A stretch of DNA of 64,000 nt from Daphnia pulex. Lineage: Eukaryota > Arthropoda > Branchiopoda > Diplostraca > Daphniidae. Where the stretch lies: contig NC_060017.1 of the NCBI RefSeq assembly GCF_021134715.1, positions 7,502,001-7,566,000 on the forward strand, in the 5' to 3' direction. Of the stretch, positions 52,260 through 63,119 are shown in pieces. Below the pieces are notes generated by a model that was not told the origin of the DNA, did not search any database, and saw nothing but the letters and a program-made list of their open reading frames with translations. The position numbers and the translations under genes are program-made. Numbering within the stretch: position 1 is the stretch's first letter; every line of letters begins with the position of its first letter.

Positions 52260-55200
52260 TCAATGTAGGATGGTTGCTGCGGAAGAAAACGATCGTGGAG
52301 GTCTAAAGGTTTCAGGAAGTTTGAAAAATAGGAATACGGCTTGAGCGAATGTGCCCACTGCGAAAATGGCAAAAACGTAGACGCCCATCAGGCTTTGCAA
52401 GGAGGGGAATGTCATGCCGATCACAAAGTTGGTGGCAAAATTCACCTGTAACCAAAATGAGGATACAAAGTTATAGCGCAGTTCAAAATTGCAAATGTAA
52501 CAACAAAATAATTTTACCAGACAACCCAACGACATGACAAGGGGTCTCGGTCCGGCCGGAATGAGCTCTTAAAAAAGTCGATAAATTGTATTTTTAATTC
52601 AACTAATAATGAAAGAATCGTGAGATGATTTAAACCTGTTGGGAGAAAGAATGGTAAGGGACCGACACCCAAGTCGAAGAAAACAACGAAGAGCAACAAA
52701 GCAGCGATGCAGCAATAAGGAATCCACGTAGCCTTACTCTATGTACAATAACAAGTATTTTGGTTAGATTTAAAAAAAAATCAGAACTTTGGTGAATATA
52801 TTTACGATGAAATAGATGCAAATGGCGAGGATAGTGAGAAAAATGCTGATCCCTGATGTACTGATCATCATTAAAGGGCGTCGACAAAACCTTGCCGTGA
52901 GGAAGACGACCGAAGCTGTCATAACAACATTGATGAAACCCGCACCCAGAATAGCCAGCCTGCGGACGGAATACAAAATCGTTAATGTGCACGTAATATA
53001 AAACGCAAAGAAAAAATGAAAACGGTATACTCTGCTTGCTGCCTATCCAGTCCTGCAGACAAGAAAATGTCTGTCGAGTAATAAAGAACCTGTAATAATA
53101 ATCACGACGTTTAACCAACATTTTTAAAGTTGTTATTTTTCGAATAGCTACTTACCGCATTAATGCCGCTAATTTGGTTGCCGAAATGCATGACCATTAC
53201 GCAAATGACTGGCCAACGGAGATTTTTGTTGGCCCAAATAGTTTTCCATGTCCAGTTTGATTGCGAGTTCATTCCATCACTTGGAATTTCGGCGGTTACC
53301 CGTGTGGCCTCTCGACGCAATTCCTCAATTTCCGGTCCAAGTTTATCAATAGGAAGTCCTCTTAGACGAGAAAGCTCTACAATGGAATTTATGGTGATTA
53401 CAAAATGCTGGTACGTGGAATAATTACAAGTGTTGGCACTATTAACCTTTAAAGGCCGTGTCAGTTTTCTGCTGAATAACAAAGAGATACCGAGGAGTTT
53501 CCGGAAGGTAGTACCAGACGGCTAGACACAATAAAGCCGGAATGCATGTCAAGGCAAGTAACCAATTCCAATCTTCTTCATTTCCTATCAATTGGAATAA
53601 ATTGGAAAACGTTAAATTCCTTTAGTTTCAAACGTCGTCATCACTTGCGATCAATTTGATAGGGCAAAAATTACCTAGTAGCTTTTCAAGGCTGAGAACC
53701 TGGCCAATAAAGAGACCTACGTTGATGCCGACGGGGCACAAGAGACCTTAAAAACAGGATGAAAATGTCTCATGAGATTATTAGACTAGAAAAAAAAAAC
53801 CAATTCAAGTTACCAAGGACGTTTTGTGTGGCTGGTGTAGATAATTCGGAAAAATAAAGAGGCACGAAAGTAGTTGATAGGCCTAAATTAAAAAGAATAA
53901 TCAGAAAATCATTTTTGATAGTTATAATAGTAGTAAAAATTATCACCTGCACCGATCCCCACGATAAGTCGTGCTATCAGTAACATTTCAACCGATTTGG
54001 CTAGGCCACACGTGCCATAAAAGATAGCTGCTATCACATTTAGCGAGATAATCACTAGTAAAGTGTTTTTCCTGTATTTTTGTTTGGATATGATCACTCA
54101 GCCTGATAACGCTTTCATAAAAATTAAATGTACTCCGCAGTAAATTTAATCTCACCTTCCAATTCGATTGGCTATGGAGCCGGCGATAAAGGCTCCCAGA
54201 CCACCACCAATCAAGAAAATACTGACGACAAAAGCCCAAAGTAATTCCAATGGAGTCTCTTCAATAACTGTGCCATAATTGTGCAATATACTGGCATTGC
54301 AGAAATCCACAATTATCTAAGTAAATAGCAATGATAGTCGTGTTTAGTGTCAACGCCCGCGGCTCTTTATTTACACCGAACAATAATGACACAGCACATT
54401 TATATCTACGCTGTAAGCGTCTTATTATAGTTAACAAACCATACATAATAGCAACGTGCTTAAGCGGTTTAGAAAAGACAGATTGCGACACATAAATTCC
54501 TTATCCAATAACACAACGATAAATAAATGATATCCGTGTCATCGAGTAAGTAATTGGACACGTGAAAGAATGGCCTACTTGTTGTGGACTATTCAAGATT
54601 CCAATGTTGTAACCGGCGGGAATTACAGTGCCAACTGTGGTAGCCGCTGCCGTCACGATCAATAGGCTGCTCCAGGACTCGTTCTACATACGAACGATAC
54701 AAACGGGAAAAAAAAAGAAACTGTATAGATAACCGAATACAGTAAAAAAAAAGGATAAAGACTGCTGCTGGTGCGCTACCACGAGCCAAAGAAGACAAAA
54801 TGCTCAAAGGGTTAACGAAAAACACTTGGCTCTGTTGACCGTATAGCTATCAGATATCAAGAAACGCTATAGCCTTACAAATGAATTAGTTTCCTTTAAA
54901 CTTTTTGGAATGACGTAATAAGTTTATTTTAGCCTAATAACGATTGATAATATGCTAAATGAAAAAAACATGTCCTCAAATTAAAATTTGTCTCAACGCT
55001 TCATAGAAAACTAAGAAAAGCCGGTAAACTTAAAGACTCTTTTTTCATTGGCTGTAAGTTACCAGATCACAGATCCAGTGCCATAGAATTGATGAAACAA
55101 TTATCACTAAGATGAAAGGAGTAAAAAAAGCAACTGGATGTTAGTGATGTGCTCGTTTAAATAACGACAACGAAAATAACGTATTAACGAGCCTCGTTAT

Positions 55201-55849
55201 CGACTTTTTTGAAAAATGCTCGTTTTTTTCGTTAACGATAACGAAATGGCTGTTTTTTTCGTTGTTTTCGTTATTTTCTTGCTAAATTTTTCGTATCAAA
55301 ACCGTAGAGATTTCAAATTTTTTGACCATCAGGGGGAACTTTTTTTCCCCTCAAAATTTGGAATTTTCAATTTTGGGATGACCACCTACTAGCGACTTAG
55401 CGATCCCCTAGCGAGGAATTAGGTAATTATTTTCGCTATATCATTTGGCCTAACAGGCCTACTCATTACTTCATTAGAAAAAAAAAATTGTAAGGTAAAC
55501 GAAAACGGGTCGCAAAAAAAGAAAAATGCGACACGTTTAAATTAACGAAACGAAGAACGAAACGAATGAAAAATTGAAAAAATAACGATTAACGATAACG
55601 ATAACGAATTCAAAAAAGCACAACGGAACAACACTACTGGATGTGAAAATTAGCGCTTACTTGATCGATTGAAGTCGGCCTCTTTCCATCGGAATCTGTC
55701 AAAAAAGGTTCCTGAACTCCGTCAGAATCCAAGTGAGAACGAACGACTCCGTTTATTGCCCTGTCCACCGATCCCCAGACTCTATCCCGCCTGCTGTCGC
55801 TCACGCTCATGGCACTGCGCGCGTAAATATCGACGCACAGTTGAGTCAC
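52260..55849 (-). CDS. SLC2-family facilitated sugar transporter
   Basis: Twelve-helix plasma-membrane hexose transporter. Thirteen exons (55849-55661, 54683-54579, 54316-54156, 54071-53947, 53882-53814, 53746-53675, 53584-53447, 53376-53156, 53089-53031, 52959-52806, 52738-52636, 52567-52518, 52445-52260) join to 543 aa, or 530 if the second Met at 55810 is used. Motifs in order are TVIPAGYNIGILNSPQQ (helix 1), IANRIGRKN (the G-R-K loop), YYLPETPRYL, NQISGINA joined to VLYYSTDIF, ARFCRRPLM, and GVGPLPFFLPTELIPAGPRP, then PETF near the C terminus. The usual QQ before (I/L)SGINA is NQ here; in GLUT1 both glutamines contact sugar. The cytoplasmic N-terminal tail is long (about 60 residues). Intron 1 contains a hAT-like element. 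Substrate is not determinable from sequence. Confidence 0.93.
55134..55644. mobile_element. hAT-like MITE with 8-bp target duplication
   Basis: The element proper is 55142-55636 (495 bp). It begins TAGTGATGTGCTC, and its other end read inward is TAGTGTTGTTCCG, so the terminal inverted repeats match the hAT-type TAGTG(A/T)TG pattern. It is flanked by perfect 8-bp direct repeats CTGGATGT at 55134-55141 and 55637-55644, the hAT target-duplication length. The interior is low-complexity (aacga and its complement towards both ends) with no transposase. It lies inside intron 1 of the SLC2 gene. The intact duplication suggests a fairly recent insertion. Confidence 0.88.
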
Positions 55850-56471
55850 GTTAGAGAACGGCCAGCTCGGGCGACCTACTGCTCATTCTGTGCACTGGCC
55901 AGATGGGTTGACGGCAAAACTAGTTTGAACCACACGCTCCACTGTCTTATAGATCGAGCCATAGCATTCGTCTGATTGTTCGCACACGCGCACTCGCAGT
56001 ATCAACTATCAAGTCGTGCCAGAGTTTCTTTTCAAAAACAATAAAAAGGGATAAAAAGCTCCATTCGCCACCTCGCGATAAATGAACGAAAAATTTGTTT
56101 AAAAAGAGTATTGCATTATTTTTCTTGATCACAATTTAACTTAAATATTTGGTTTGTTTTGCACGAATTAGAAAAAAAAACTGTTGGCATTTCACCCCTA
56201 AATATCTAAACAAATATCTAAATTTCACCTTTCATCGGCATTGAATTATTAGAATAAAGAGGTTTTAGAACATTAAAGCACATTTTATTTTATTAAAAAT
56301 TATGGAAGAAAAATTGTTTCAAAGTTGAAAGAAAATTCGAAAGTAACAAGTAGACTAAAAAAGTATTGAAGTAGATAACATTTTTTTTAAAACAATATTT
56401 TGTCCAGGTAACAAATTCCCCATCTGGCAACAGTTGTCTGTTGAACATTCACAATAACAGAGTCGCGTTCC
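55850..56471. other. Divergent promoter region, SLC2 (-) and ZMYND11-like (+)
   Basis: About 620 bp between two divergently transcribed genes. No TATA box is obvious for either. No coding sequence is recognised. Confidence 0.5.
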
Positions 56472-59251
56472 ATGAAAGCTAGATTTGGATGTGCTTCGAA
56501 AAAAGGAAAAAATAACGTTGGATGTGTTGATTTGCAATCAATAATAAAAACACAAATGGAAACAAGTCAGGCAAAGTCAAGTCTAAAAGTTTGTCGGCGA
56601 GGAGATCCTCTGACTTGCCAACGTATTTGGGATGTTATTAAAGAGCTCAGAATTGAGAGGAAGTTGGCAACCACAAAAGAAAATGTTGTTCAGGAATTTT
56701 GCAATAAATATAATGTAGAAGGAAAATATGTGAAAGAACAGCTCAAGCTTTTAGTGGAAGATAAACTTATCTTGCAAAAGACCATTGCTGCTGTTAAAGG
56801 AAGTAAGAAGGGAGTCGAGCAAAACATTTTCGTAATTCCAGTAAGAGAGGTTACACATTGAAGAAAAATAATTTTTATTAATACTTATTTATATTTTTAG
56901 CTTGATTCTGAAATAGATCTGACAGGGAAGAGTGACTGGTATTGTTTTCAATGTCACAAACCTGGTGAGGTATTGAATTGTGTCTCCTGCCCACGTGTGT
57001 ACCACATCAGATGTTTGGAAAACTTAGAAACAGAGAACACTGAAGAATTTGTGTGTCCAATATGCAAAGTAAAGCTTCACTCCTATTTTTGTTTTCATCA
57101 TTTTTAAAAATTGTTCTCTAATTAATACTGCTGTAATAATAATTTTAGGAAGTTAAACCTGACCCCAATCTAGAAGATGAGGATGTCAGACGAGATCTTA
57201 ATCATCTTGTTTATTATGCATGTGCGAGACTTGAAGAAAAGGTAGAGTTGGTTATTTTAAGCAATTTATTTATTAAAAACAACCTGATTATAATTTAATT
57301 TTCATTACAGCTACCCCTGGAAAAGTATGTTTGGAAGCAAAAAGCTCTTAACGAAAATGCAGCGACTCCACATACGACTGACAGATGTGCTGCTCGACTT
57401 TCGAAATTGTACTGTTTTAGCTCGAAATTTAAAAAAAATCGTGCTGCTTTTTCTAACAACATTATATTTTTCCCTATAGAACCAAGGATCTAATGGCTAC
57501 TGGTGGTGAAGAACCAGAAACATGGCGAGCCAAATTTCTGCTTAGGCTGCCTTTGAGAACTGTTCCAAATATGATTGATAGGGCTGACCGACAAGTTTAC
57601 AAATCATTAGCCGAGTTTCATATGGACTCGTTAACCATCGTACACAACATTACTATCTTCTATGGAGGTAATTATGATAATTTCTAATGCTCTTCTTACT
57701 TCAAGTTCAATTTTGTGTTTATTATTACTGAATTAACACTGTTGTGATTATCAAAACTAATAAACTTATTTTCTAGAGAACCATATTTTGGCTGATGCTG
57801 CTAGGACAATGTTGCGGACGTGTAAATTTGAAATTGGAGAAATTCATTTGTGTCGGGATTGTTACAAAAGGTCGAATGAGCCAGAAGGACCGGACTGGTT
57901 TTGTATTCCCTGTAAACCACAACACGAACTCGTTGTTGCCAAGGCGAAAGGTTTTCCATTTTGGCCTGCCAAAGTACTTCAATTTTATATTTTGGCCATT
58001 TGATTGCGATTTTTCTGCTATATTGTTACATAATATTTTCTACTTTTTAGGTTCTCAGCGTAACAAAAGATAACCAGTACAATGTTCGATTTTTTGGCCA
58101 CCCACACGACCGATTAACTTTGGATAAAATTCACACCAAGCCAATTGATGCTATTAAAGCCCCGGTATGATGTCTTGATCGCACATTAATAATAGTGTTT
58201 TGAAGACTTTCATTTATTTTTTAAATTTTAGCCCAAAGGCAAGAGAACTACAGCTTGGTGCAAAGCCGTTGAAGAACTCAAGAAACATCAGGCGATGCTT
58301 GCTTCTCTTGGCAAATCGAATGATAAAAGCGATGACGACGTCGATACTCAAGATGAGAACGTTGAATCGCCTCCTTTGAAGAAAAAGAAATCATCGCCTA
58401 GCCAACCCCATCTCCTAAAACACTGTACAGTGTTTCTCGACCATATGGATTACTCGTCTTTGATTAATAAAATAGACAAAAGGTTGGAACCAATAATTAG
58501 TGGTTCAGAGTTGCCTTTCACGGTAATTTCCTGTTTATACTCTTACCTTTGAGAAACTAATTTAAAAAAAACAAACTTATTTTGTATTTTCTAGGAAGAG
58601 AGCGTAATTTCTCAGGACGAGTCGACCGGCCATGCAATGTTGGATTTGATGATACTTCAAGATAATCCCATATTTCCAGAAGAGAGCGAAACCGAAAACG
58701 CAGAAAAGGTTATGATGGACTTCAGATCACCCTCTGCAACGTTTTCGCCAAGTGAATCAAATGTCGAATTGTTAGCTGTGAGAGAAAAAATGGCTGCCGT
58801 ACAGAAGGATATTGACAGTAAAGAGCAAAAGATTGATGTACAAGAACAACTAATTAAGAGTCAACAGAAAGAAATTGAAGCTCTTAAAGAAAGCCTCGCT
58901 TCTGCGATTCGAAGTCAACAGCAAGTAGTTGAAACTCTTAAAGAAAGTCAAGCTTCCGAGATTCGTGTTCTGATGGCCAATCATGCTGAAGAAATTGCTA
59001 GAACCAAAACCAAAGTTTGGGTAAGAAATAATAGCTTAATTTGTTTTGACCTGTCTGTTAATTTTTAAATTGAATTTTAGTGTTCTAATCTATGCGGATC
59101 TGAAGGGATTTATCATTGCTGTGTCACTGTTTCATACTGCAATCCTATCTGCCAACTAGAGCATTGGAGAAAGGTTCATAAGAGAAACTGCAAAAGGGAG
59201 AGAGTAGTAGGCGTGGAACAGTCGAATAATGCTGAAGTTAACCATTCCTAA
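56472..59251 (+). CDS. ZMYND11-like (BS69) chromatin reader, PHD-bromo-PWWP-MYND
   Basis: In vertebrates ZMYND11 reads H3.3 trimethylated at Lys36 and restrains transcript elongation in the nucleus. Ten exons (56472-56840, 56901-57068, 57149-57241, 57311-57408, 57480-57667, 57777-57973, 58051-58164, 58232-58522, 58595-59020, 59081-59251) join to 704 aa, or 676 if the Met at 56556, where homology begins, is the start. Domains in order: N-terminal winged-helix segment (TCQRIWDVIKELR...VKEQLKLLVEDKL); PHD at about 124-180 (DWYCFQCHKPGEVLNC, VYHIRCL, CPICK); bromodomain ending NITIFYG; zinc/PWWP unit (LCRDCY, WFCIPC, AKGFPFWPAKV, VRFFGHPHDR); coiled coil at about 560-645; C-terminal MYND (CSNLCG, YHCC, YCNPICQLEHW, HKRNC). 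The linker between PHD and bromodomain differs from human. It converges with TOMM7 50 bp downstream. Confidence 0.93.
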
Positions 59252-59300
59252 TTAAGCTGTATTACAAGCCTTGACATGAATACACGTTACAAACACAGCA

Positions 59301-59631
59301 TCACTGCCACAGCAAACTGTAAATTAAAAATGAATAAAGCCAAGTTATCACCAGTGTGAAACCTTATCAAAATTATGCTAACCTCAGAACAGTGATGGGT
59401 GGCATGCCAGGGTCAGTTCCTTGTCGAAATCCTGTTAAACAAATTAATTCAATGCAACATTAAAGATTGAGTTGGTAAGAATTGACAGGACGTTACAAGC
59501 GAAACGCAGAATGCCATTTCCAATTTACCTAAATAAATGACGGTAGGGATGAAGCCCCAATGAAATATCGTCTTCCCCACATTAACGACCGAGGTTAATT
59601 TTCGTTTGGTATCAGGACTTAGTTTGGCCAT
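59301..59631 (-). CDS. Tomm7: Mitochondrial import receptor subunit TOM7
   Basis: Small tail-type subunit that modulates the TOM translocase in the mitochondrial outer membrane. Three exons (59631-59529, 59431-59383, 59316-59301) join to exactly 55 aa, the same length as the human protein. The N-terminal part is KLSPDTKRKL. The membrane helix IFHWGFIPTVIYLG carries the WGFIP(x)VIYLG signature, and FRQGTDPGMPPITVLSLLW closes the chain with the conserved DPGMP. The last exon is only 16 nt long and easy to miss. The polyadenylation-type AATAAA at 59332 on the plus strand lies in this gene's second intron, so the ZMYND11-like transcript probably runs antisense through the last TOMM7 exon. Confidence 0.95.
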
Positions 59632-60637
59632 GTTTTAATTGACAAATAGGAATGAAAGAAAGATTACGCGAGAAGCTCTTGTAAATTTTGTAAAAAATGT
59701 AACGTTCGTTAACGTTTGGGTTAACAACGAAAGCAGACGATAGTTGAATGGTTGAATTAAACGTTGCCATGCAAAGTCCGGAATTAAACCGGTAATATTA
59801 ATCCATAAATGTAATATTAATTCATTAATAAATTCGTTTCGGGAACTCCTTGTTAAGTGTAAGAACGTTATTGGTTTCATTTAGTGCATTAGTGGAAAAA
59901 ATCGCAATTAATGCGGTTTGAAATTGATTTTGATAAATTTATTGCTGAAAGTCGTAGTTAAATTTTTTTGAGCATCTAGAACGCTATGACATGACTTAAA
60001 ACGAAGTAAAGATTTACGTTTTTTTAAAAATTTGTTATGGGACAAGGAAAAGAATCCCGCTAAGTCGCTAAGAGGCCGTTTAAGAAATTTTTTTCTTTGA
60101 GACGGGTTTAGGGACGGACCAAGGGTTCACGGGAATGGATGCCATGGAGATGGTGCCATCTAGTAGTGCTAAAAAGAAACTTTCAATTTTAACGTTAATT
60201 ATGGCCCAACAAAGATAGAGCTATAGTGGAGTCAAGATAATTTTCAACCGGGAACCAATTGCATCACGATATTTTTTATGAGCTTGTTCTTTGTAGTAAT
60301 TTTTATGTGTATCAAAAATCCTCCCCAAATATATTAATATTTACTGTTTAAAAAATGCAATAGAAAATTTAAAACTTGGAAAAATTAGTATTATGTAATA
60401 AATTTACGTAAATAAAATTATTTTGAAAGCTAAAAAATGTTTATTATTCTTTTGTTTATCATATTGTCTAGTTTGAATGTTTTTGTATGAATGATGTTCT
60501 TTAAAAAAAATAATTTTGATTATTATTCAGTGCCTTATAAATTGCCTGAAACTTATTACAGTGTCGATTCGATATAGAGTACGGTGTAAGTCCTTTAAGG
60601 ATTGTGGCCGACAGGCGTAAGTATGGATCATGTTATG
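59632..60637. other. AT-rich intergenic DNA
   Basis: No gene seen. The region contains the TOMM7 promoter side and long A/T-rich runs. Confidence 0.5.
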
Positions 60638-61360
60638 CGGGAGACTGGGACCACGGCGTGACCGGGGTTAGTTGGCTCACTTTTTACACACCAGGTCCTG
60701 CACTCCGTAATTTTTTCCAGAATGGTGAAATATTTTAAAATAATGAAAGCTTATTATCTTAGCTAAATTGTGGCGTCGAAAAATATACGATAAAATTACT
60801 CATAAACAGTAATAATGAGTGATTTATCACTTCACTTTTAGGGACAATCGCCACCGCTACTAGGGGAAAGTTGGCCGTCAAGAGAAAAGTAAAAGCTGAC
60901 GAAAATAATGGGCCAACTTACCCCAGCTAGCAGACAATGTTAAGTAAATGGGATAACTTGCCACGAAAATAAATGGCCGACCTACCCCATGGGTAGGTAT
61001 CCAGATTCTAAATTTAAAATGAAATAGTAAATAAACTTTATTTTAGAAACCAAAATACTCAAATTTTAGCCAAGATAATAAGCTTTCTTTTTGCAAAAAA
61101 TATAAATATTAGTTAATAACGAAATACGTGGGAAAAAAATTACTATCGCTGAAAAAAGTTACTTTGTAAGTCAAAAATTAGTTTATCCGCCTGCAAATCC
61201 ACAGTTTTTGCAATAAACCATCAGTAACTAGGTGAAAACCCGCTAATTATAAAACTACTCGATTTGGCTATCTCAAAATCAGTTCAATTTTGATTTTAAT
61301 TAAATAAATCAGGAAAGAGCATCTTACCCCGTACCAAATGACCCCGGTCTCCCCTATGTA
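60638..61360. mobile_element. Candidate inverted-repeat (MITE-like) element
   Basis: The left end at about 60638 reads gcgggagactgggac...gaccggggttagttgg. The right end at about 61320-61356, read inward, gives ggggagaccggggtca...acggggtaagatg. The ends therefore form an imperfect inverted repeat. Internal phrases of the same type occur near 60865 (ggggaaagttggcc), 60910 (caacttacccc) and 60975 (cgacctacccc). No transposase and no certain target duplication are visible. Confidence 0.5.
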
Positions 61361-61800
61361 GTGTAACTTCGTCCTGGCATGAAGAAAACATGGCATAGAC
61401 TCTTGGTCGTATGAGAAAAAGCTAATTGGACCAGCGACGTTGAGGACATAGGTAACAGTTGTGGGGTAATGGCGTGGACAACAGCCATTGCGTGGACCAA
61501 AGTCACAGTGGGTTTCAGGCTGGGCATGAATACAAGCCATTGCGTTGATTCAAACCACTGTGTGGATGGACAAAAGTGTATAAAGGGATATATTCTTCAC
61601 AGAAACTCGGACAGCGATTTTTCTGTCCAGAACCATCTAGTGGTTGGTAAGATAAATTCAAATCTTTTTTTTTACGAAAAAAAGCCTGTAGGCTAAAGAA
61701 ACTGATTTACTTTCCGGACCAAGAAACAATAAAACTTACCGAAAAATCGGAAAAAACGCCCTTTTCAGCATTCCAGACTGCCTAGAATGATTACGATGCG
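61361..61800. other. Short imperfect duplication, then transition to bacterial-like DNA
   Basis: At about 61470-61570 a phrase 'agccattgcgt(t/g)ga' followed by 'cac(a/t)gtg(g/t)g' occurs twice, about 57 bp apart. After about 61780 the sequence changes character to bacterial-like coding remnants. No eukaryotic gene is seen. Confidence 0.45.
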
Positions 61801-61803
61801 TAT

Positions 61804-62567
61804 TTGTCCGATTTTCACCAAATTCCCTTTATTGGGAGAAAAAAATACTTTGCCACACTGCCTTCACGCCTCTTGCAACGCCTTGAAGCAGCTCTTGAGG
61901 CCTCCGGTCAACCGCTCCCTGAACCCCTCCATTGGCGTCAGTGGGCTCATCAAATGGAAATCCCCACTATTTTCTCTCCCGAGAGTCTGCCGGCTCCCTG
62001 TCCGCGTTTGGAGGCCAGGAAGGAGTCCAAGGACGGTCACCTTTAGGTTGGTCTCTGTCCGTCACAGAAATGGAATTTTGGCGCCGTGAGCCCTAGGCTT
62101 CGTATGCTCGTCATGTTTTGAAGCTGTGTCCTTTAGATCCCCTTGATCAAGAGCCTTTATCCTCTCTTTTGAGCCTGCTGATTCATCATCATGATTAATC
62201 ATTCATCATACAAGCAATTTATTTCGGAAGGAGGGGCAGGGCGGCTTGAATGCCTTTTGAAGAAAGGCGAACGTCTTTTAGAGCCCTATCACAATCGTGT
62301 CATCATTCTTACCTTTTGATGGCCACGTTTTTGTCAAATCGCTTTTTCTTTTGTAGAGACGAAGCAAAACGCCGCTTTGAAAATTGTTCTTTTCAAATCT
62401 TGATGGAGGATGTGGGAAAGCTTGTGATTCCTTATGATAGAGGAGAATTTTTCCTGACGGCTCGGGCTGACAGAATTGATCTGTTTTCAGGCACAGAAGC
62501 AGAAATCATTGATTATAAAACGGGGCACATTCTCACAGATATTAGGATTAAAGGGAGATTTGCTCGG
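61804..62567 (+). pseudogene. addB: Decayed bacterial addB (AddAB nuclease subunit) fragment
   Basis: AddB is the second subunit of the alphaproteobacterial AddAB double-strand-break repair helicase-nuclease and has a C-terminal PD-(D/E)xK nuclease. Pieces in successive frames follow AddB order. First comes LPSRLLQRLEAALEASG with PLHWRQWA and PAPCPRLEARK. Next, in another frame, come LSVTEMEFWRREP, a stop, then ASYARHVLKLCPLDPLDQE. Then follow WPRFCQIAFSFVETKQ and finally, in a third frame, FFLTARADRIDLF and EIIDYKTG, the nuclease motif. Several frameshifts and stops (for example within 62045-62095) show it cannot encode a working protein. There are no introns. The N-terminal two thirds of the gene are absent. 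Confidence 0.85.
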
Positions 62568-63119
62568 CATTGACAAGATATCTGAGGAAGAATCATTTGC
62601 TACAACTTTTAGAATAATCCCCTTTATAGGAGGAATGGCCAATTGTTTCCACAGAAAGGGCAGCATGGGTATTGTGTCCAGGCTTTCCGCTTTCCTGCAC
62701 GGAAAGCAATAAAGAGGGCCCCGCATAAAAATAAATTGTTTTTCACCAGAAGAATTCCTTTTTTTCATCTCATTTCTAATTTGCCAAAAAAGGTAAAATT
62801 AAGTTTCCCGTTTTACAAATGAAAAAAAATGAAAGCGTGTTTTATTTTTAAGAGGGAAGAGCTTCCCGAAAGAGCAACTTGTTTTCATCTCTATCAAATA
62901 CTTGTTGCCCGAAGTTATTTTGAACCTTTTGCACAAGAGGGGAGGGATTTTGAGCTTTCGAATATTCTAGGGGAGGGGAAGTCAGTTCCTAAATTTTTTA
63001 TATTTTATAGAATAACCTATATTTTAAAGAAGGTGACAGACGTCATAAAATGAGCATGGCGGGAAAACACCACGAGAGTAAGGAAATAGTCTTAAGGAAG
63101 CCTATTTGAAAGGGTTCCT
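62568..63119. other. Unrecognised bacterial-like stretch
   Basis: Lies between the addB and ampG remnants. An open frame at 62829-63053 (74 codons) has a protein-like composition but I do not recognise it. Given the decay on both sides it is probably also a remnant. Confidence 0.4.
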
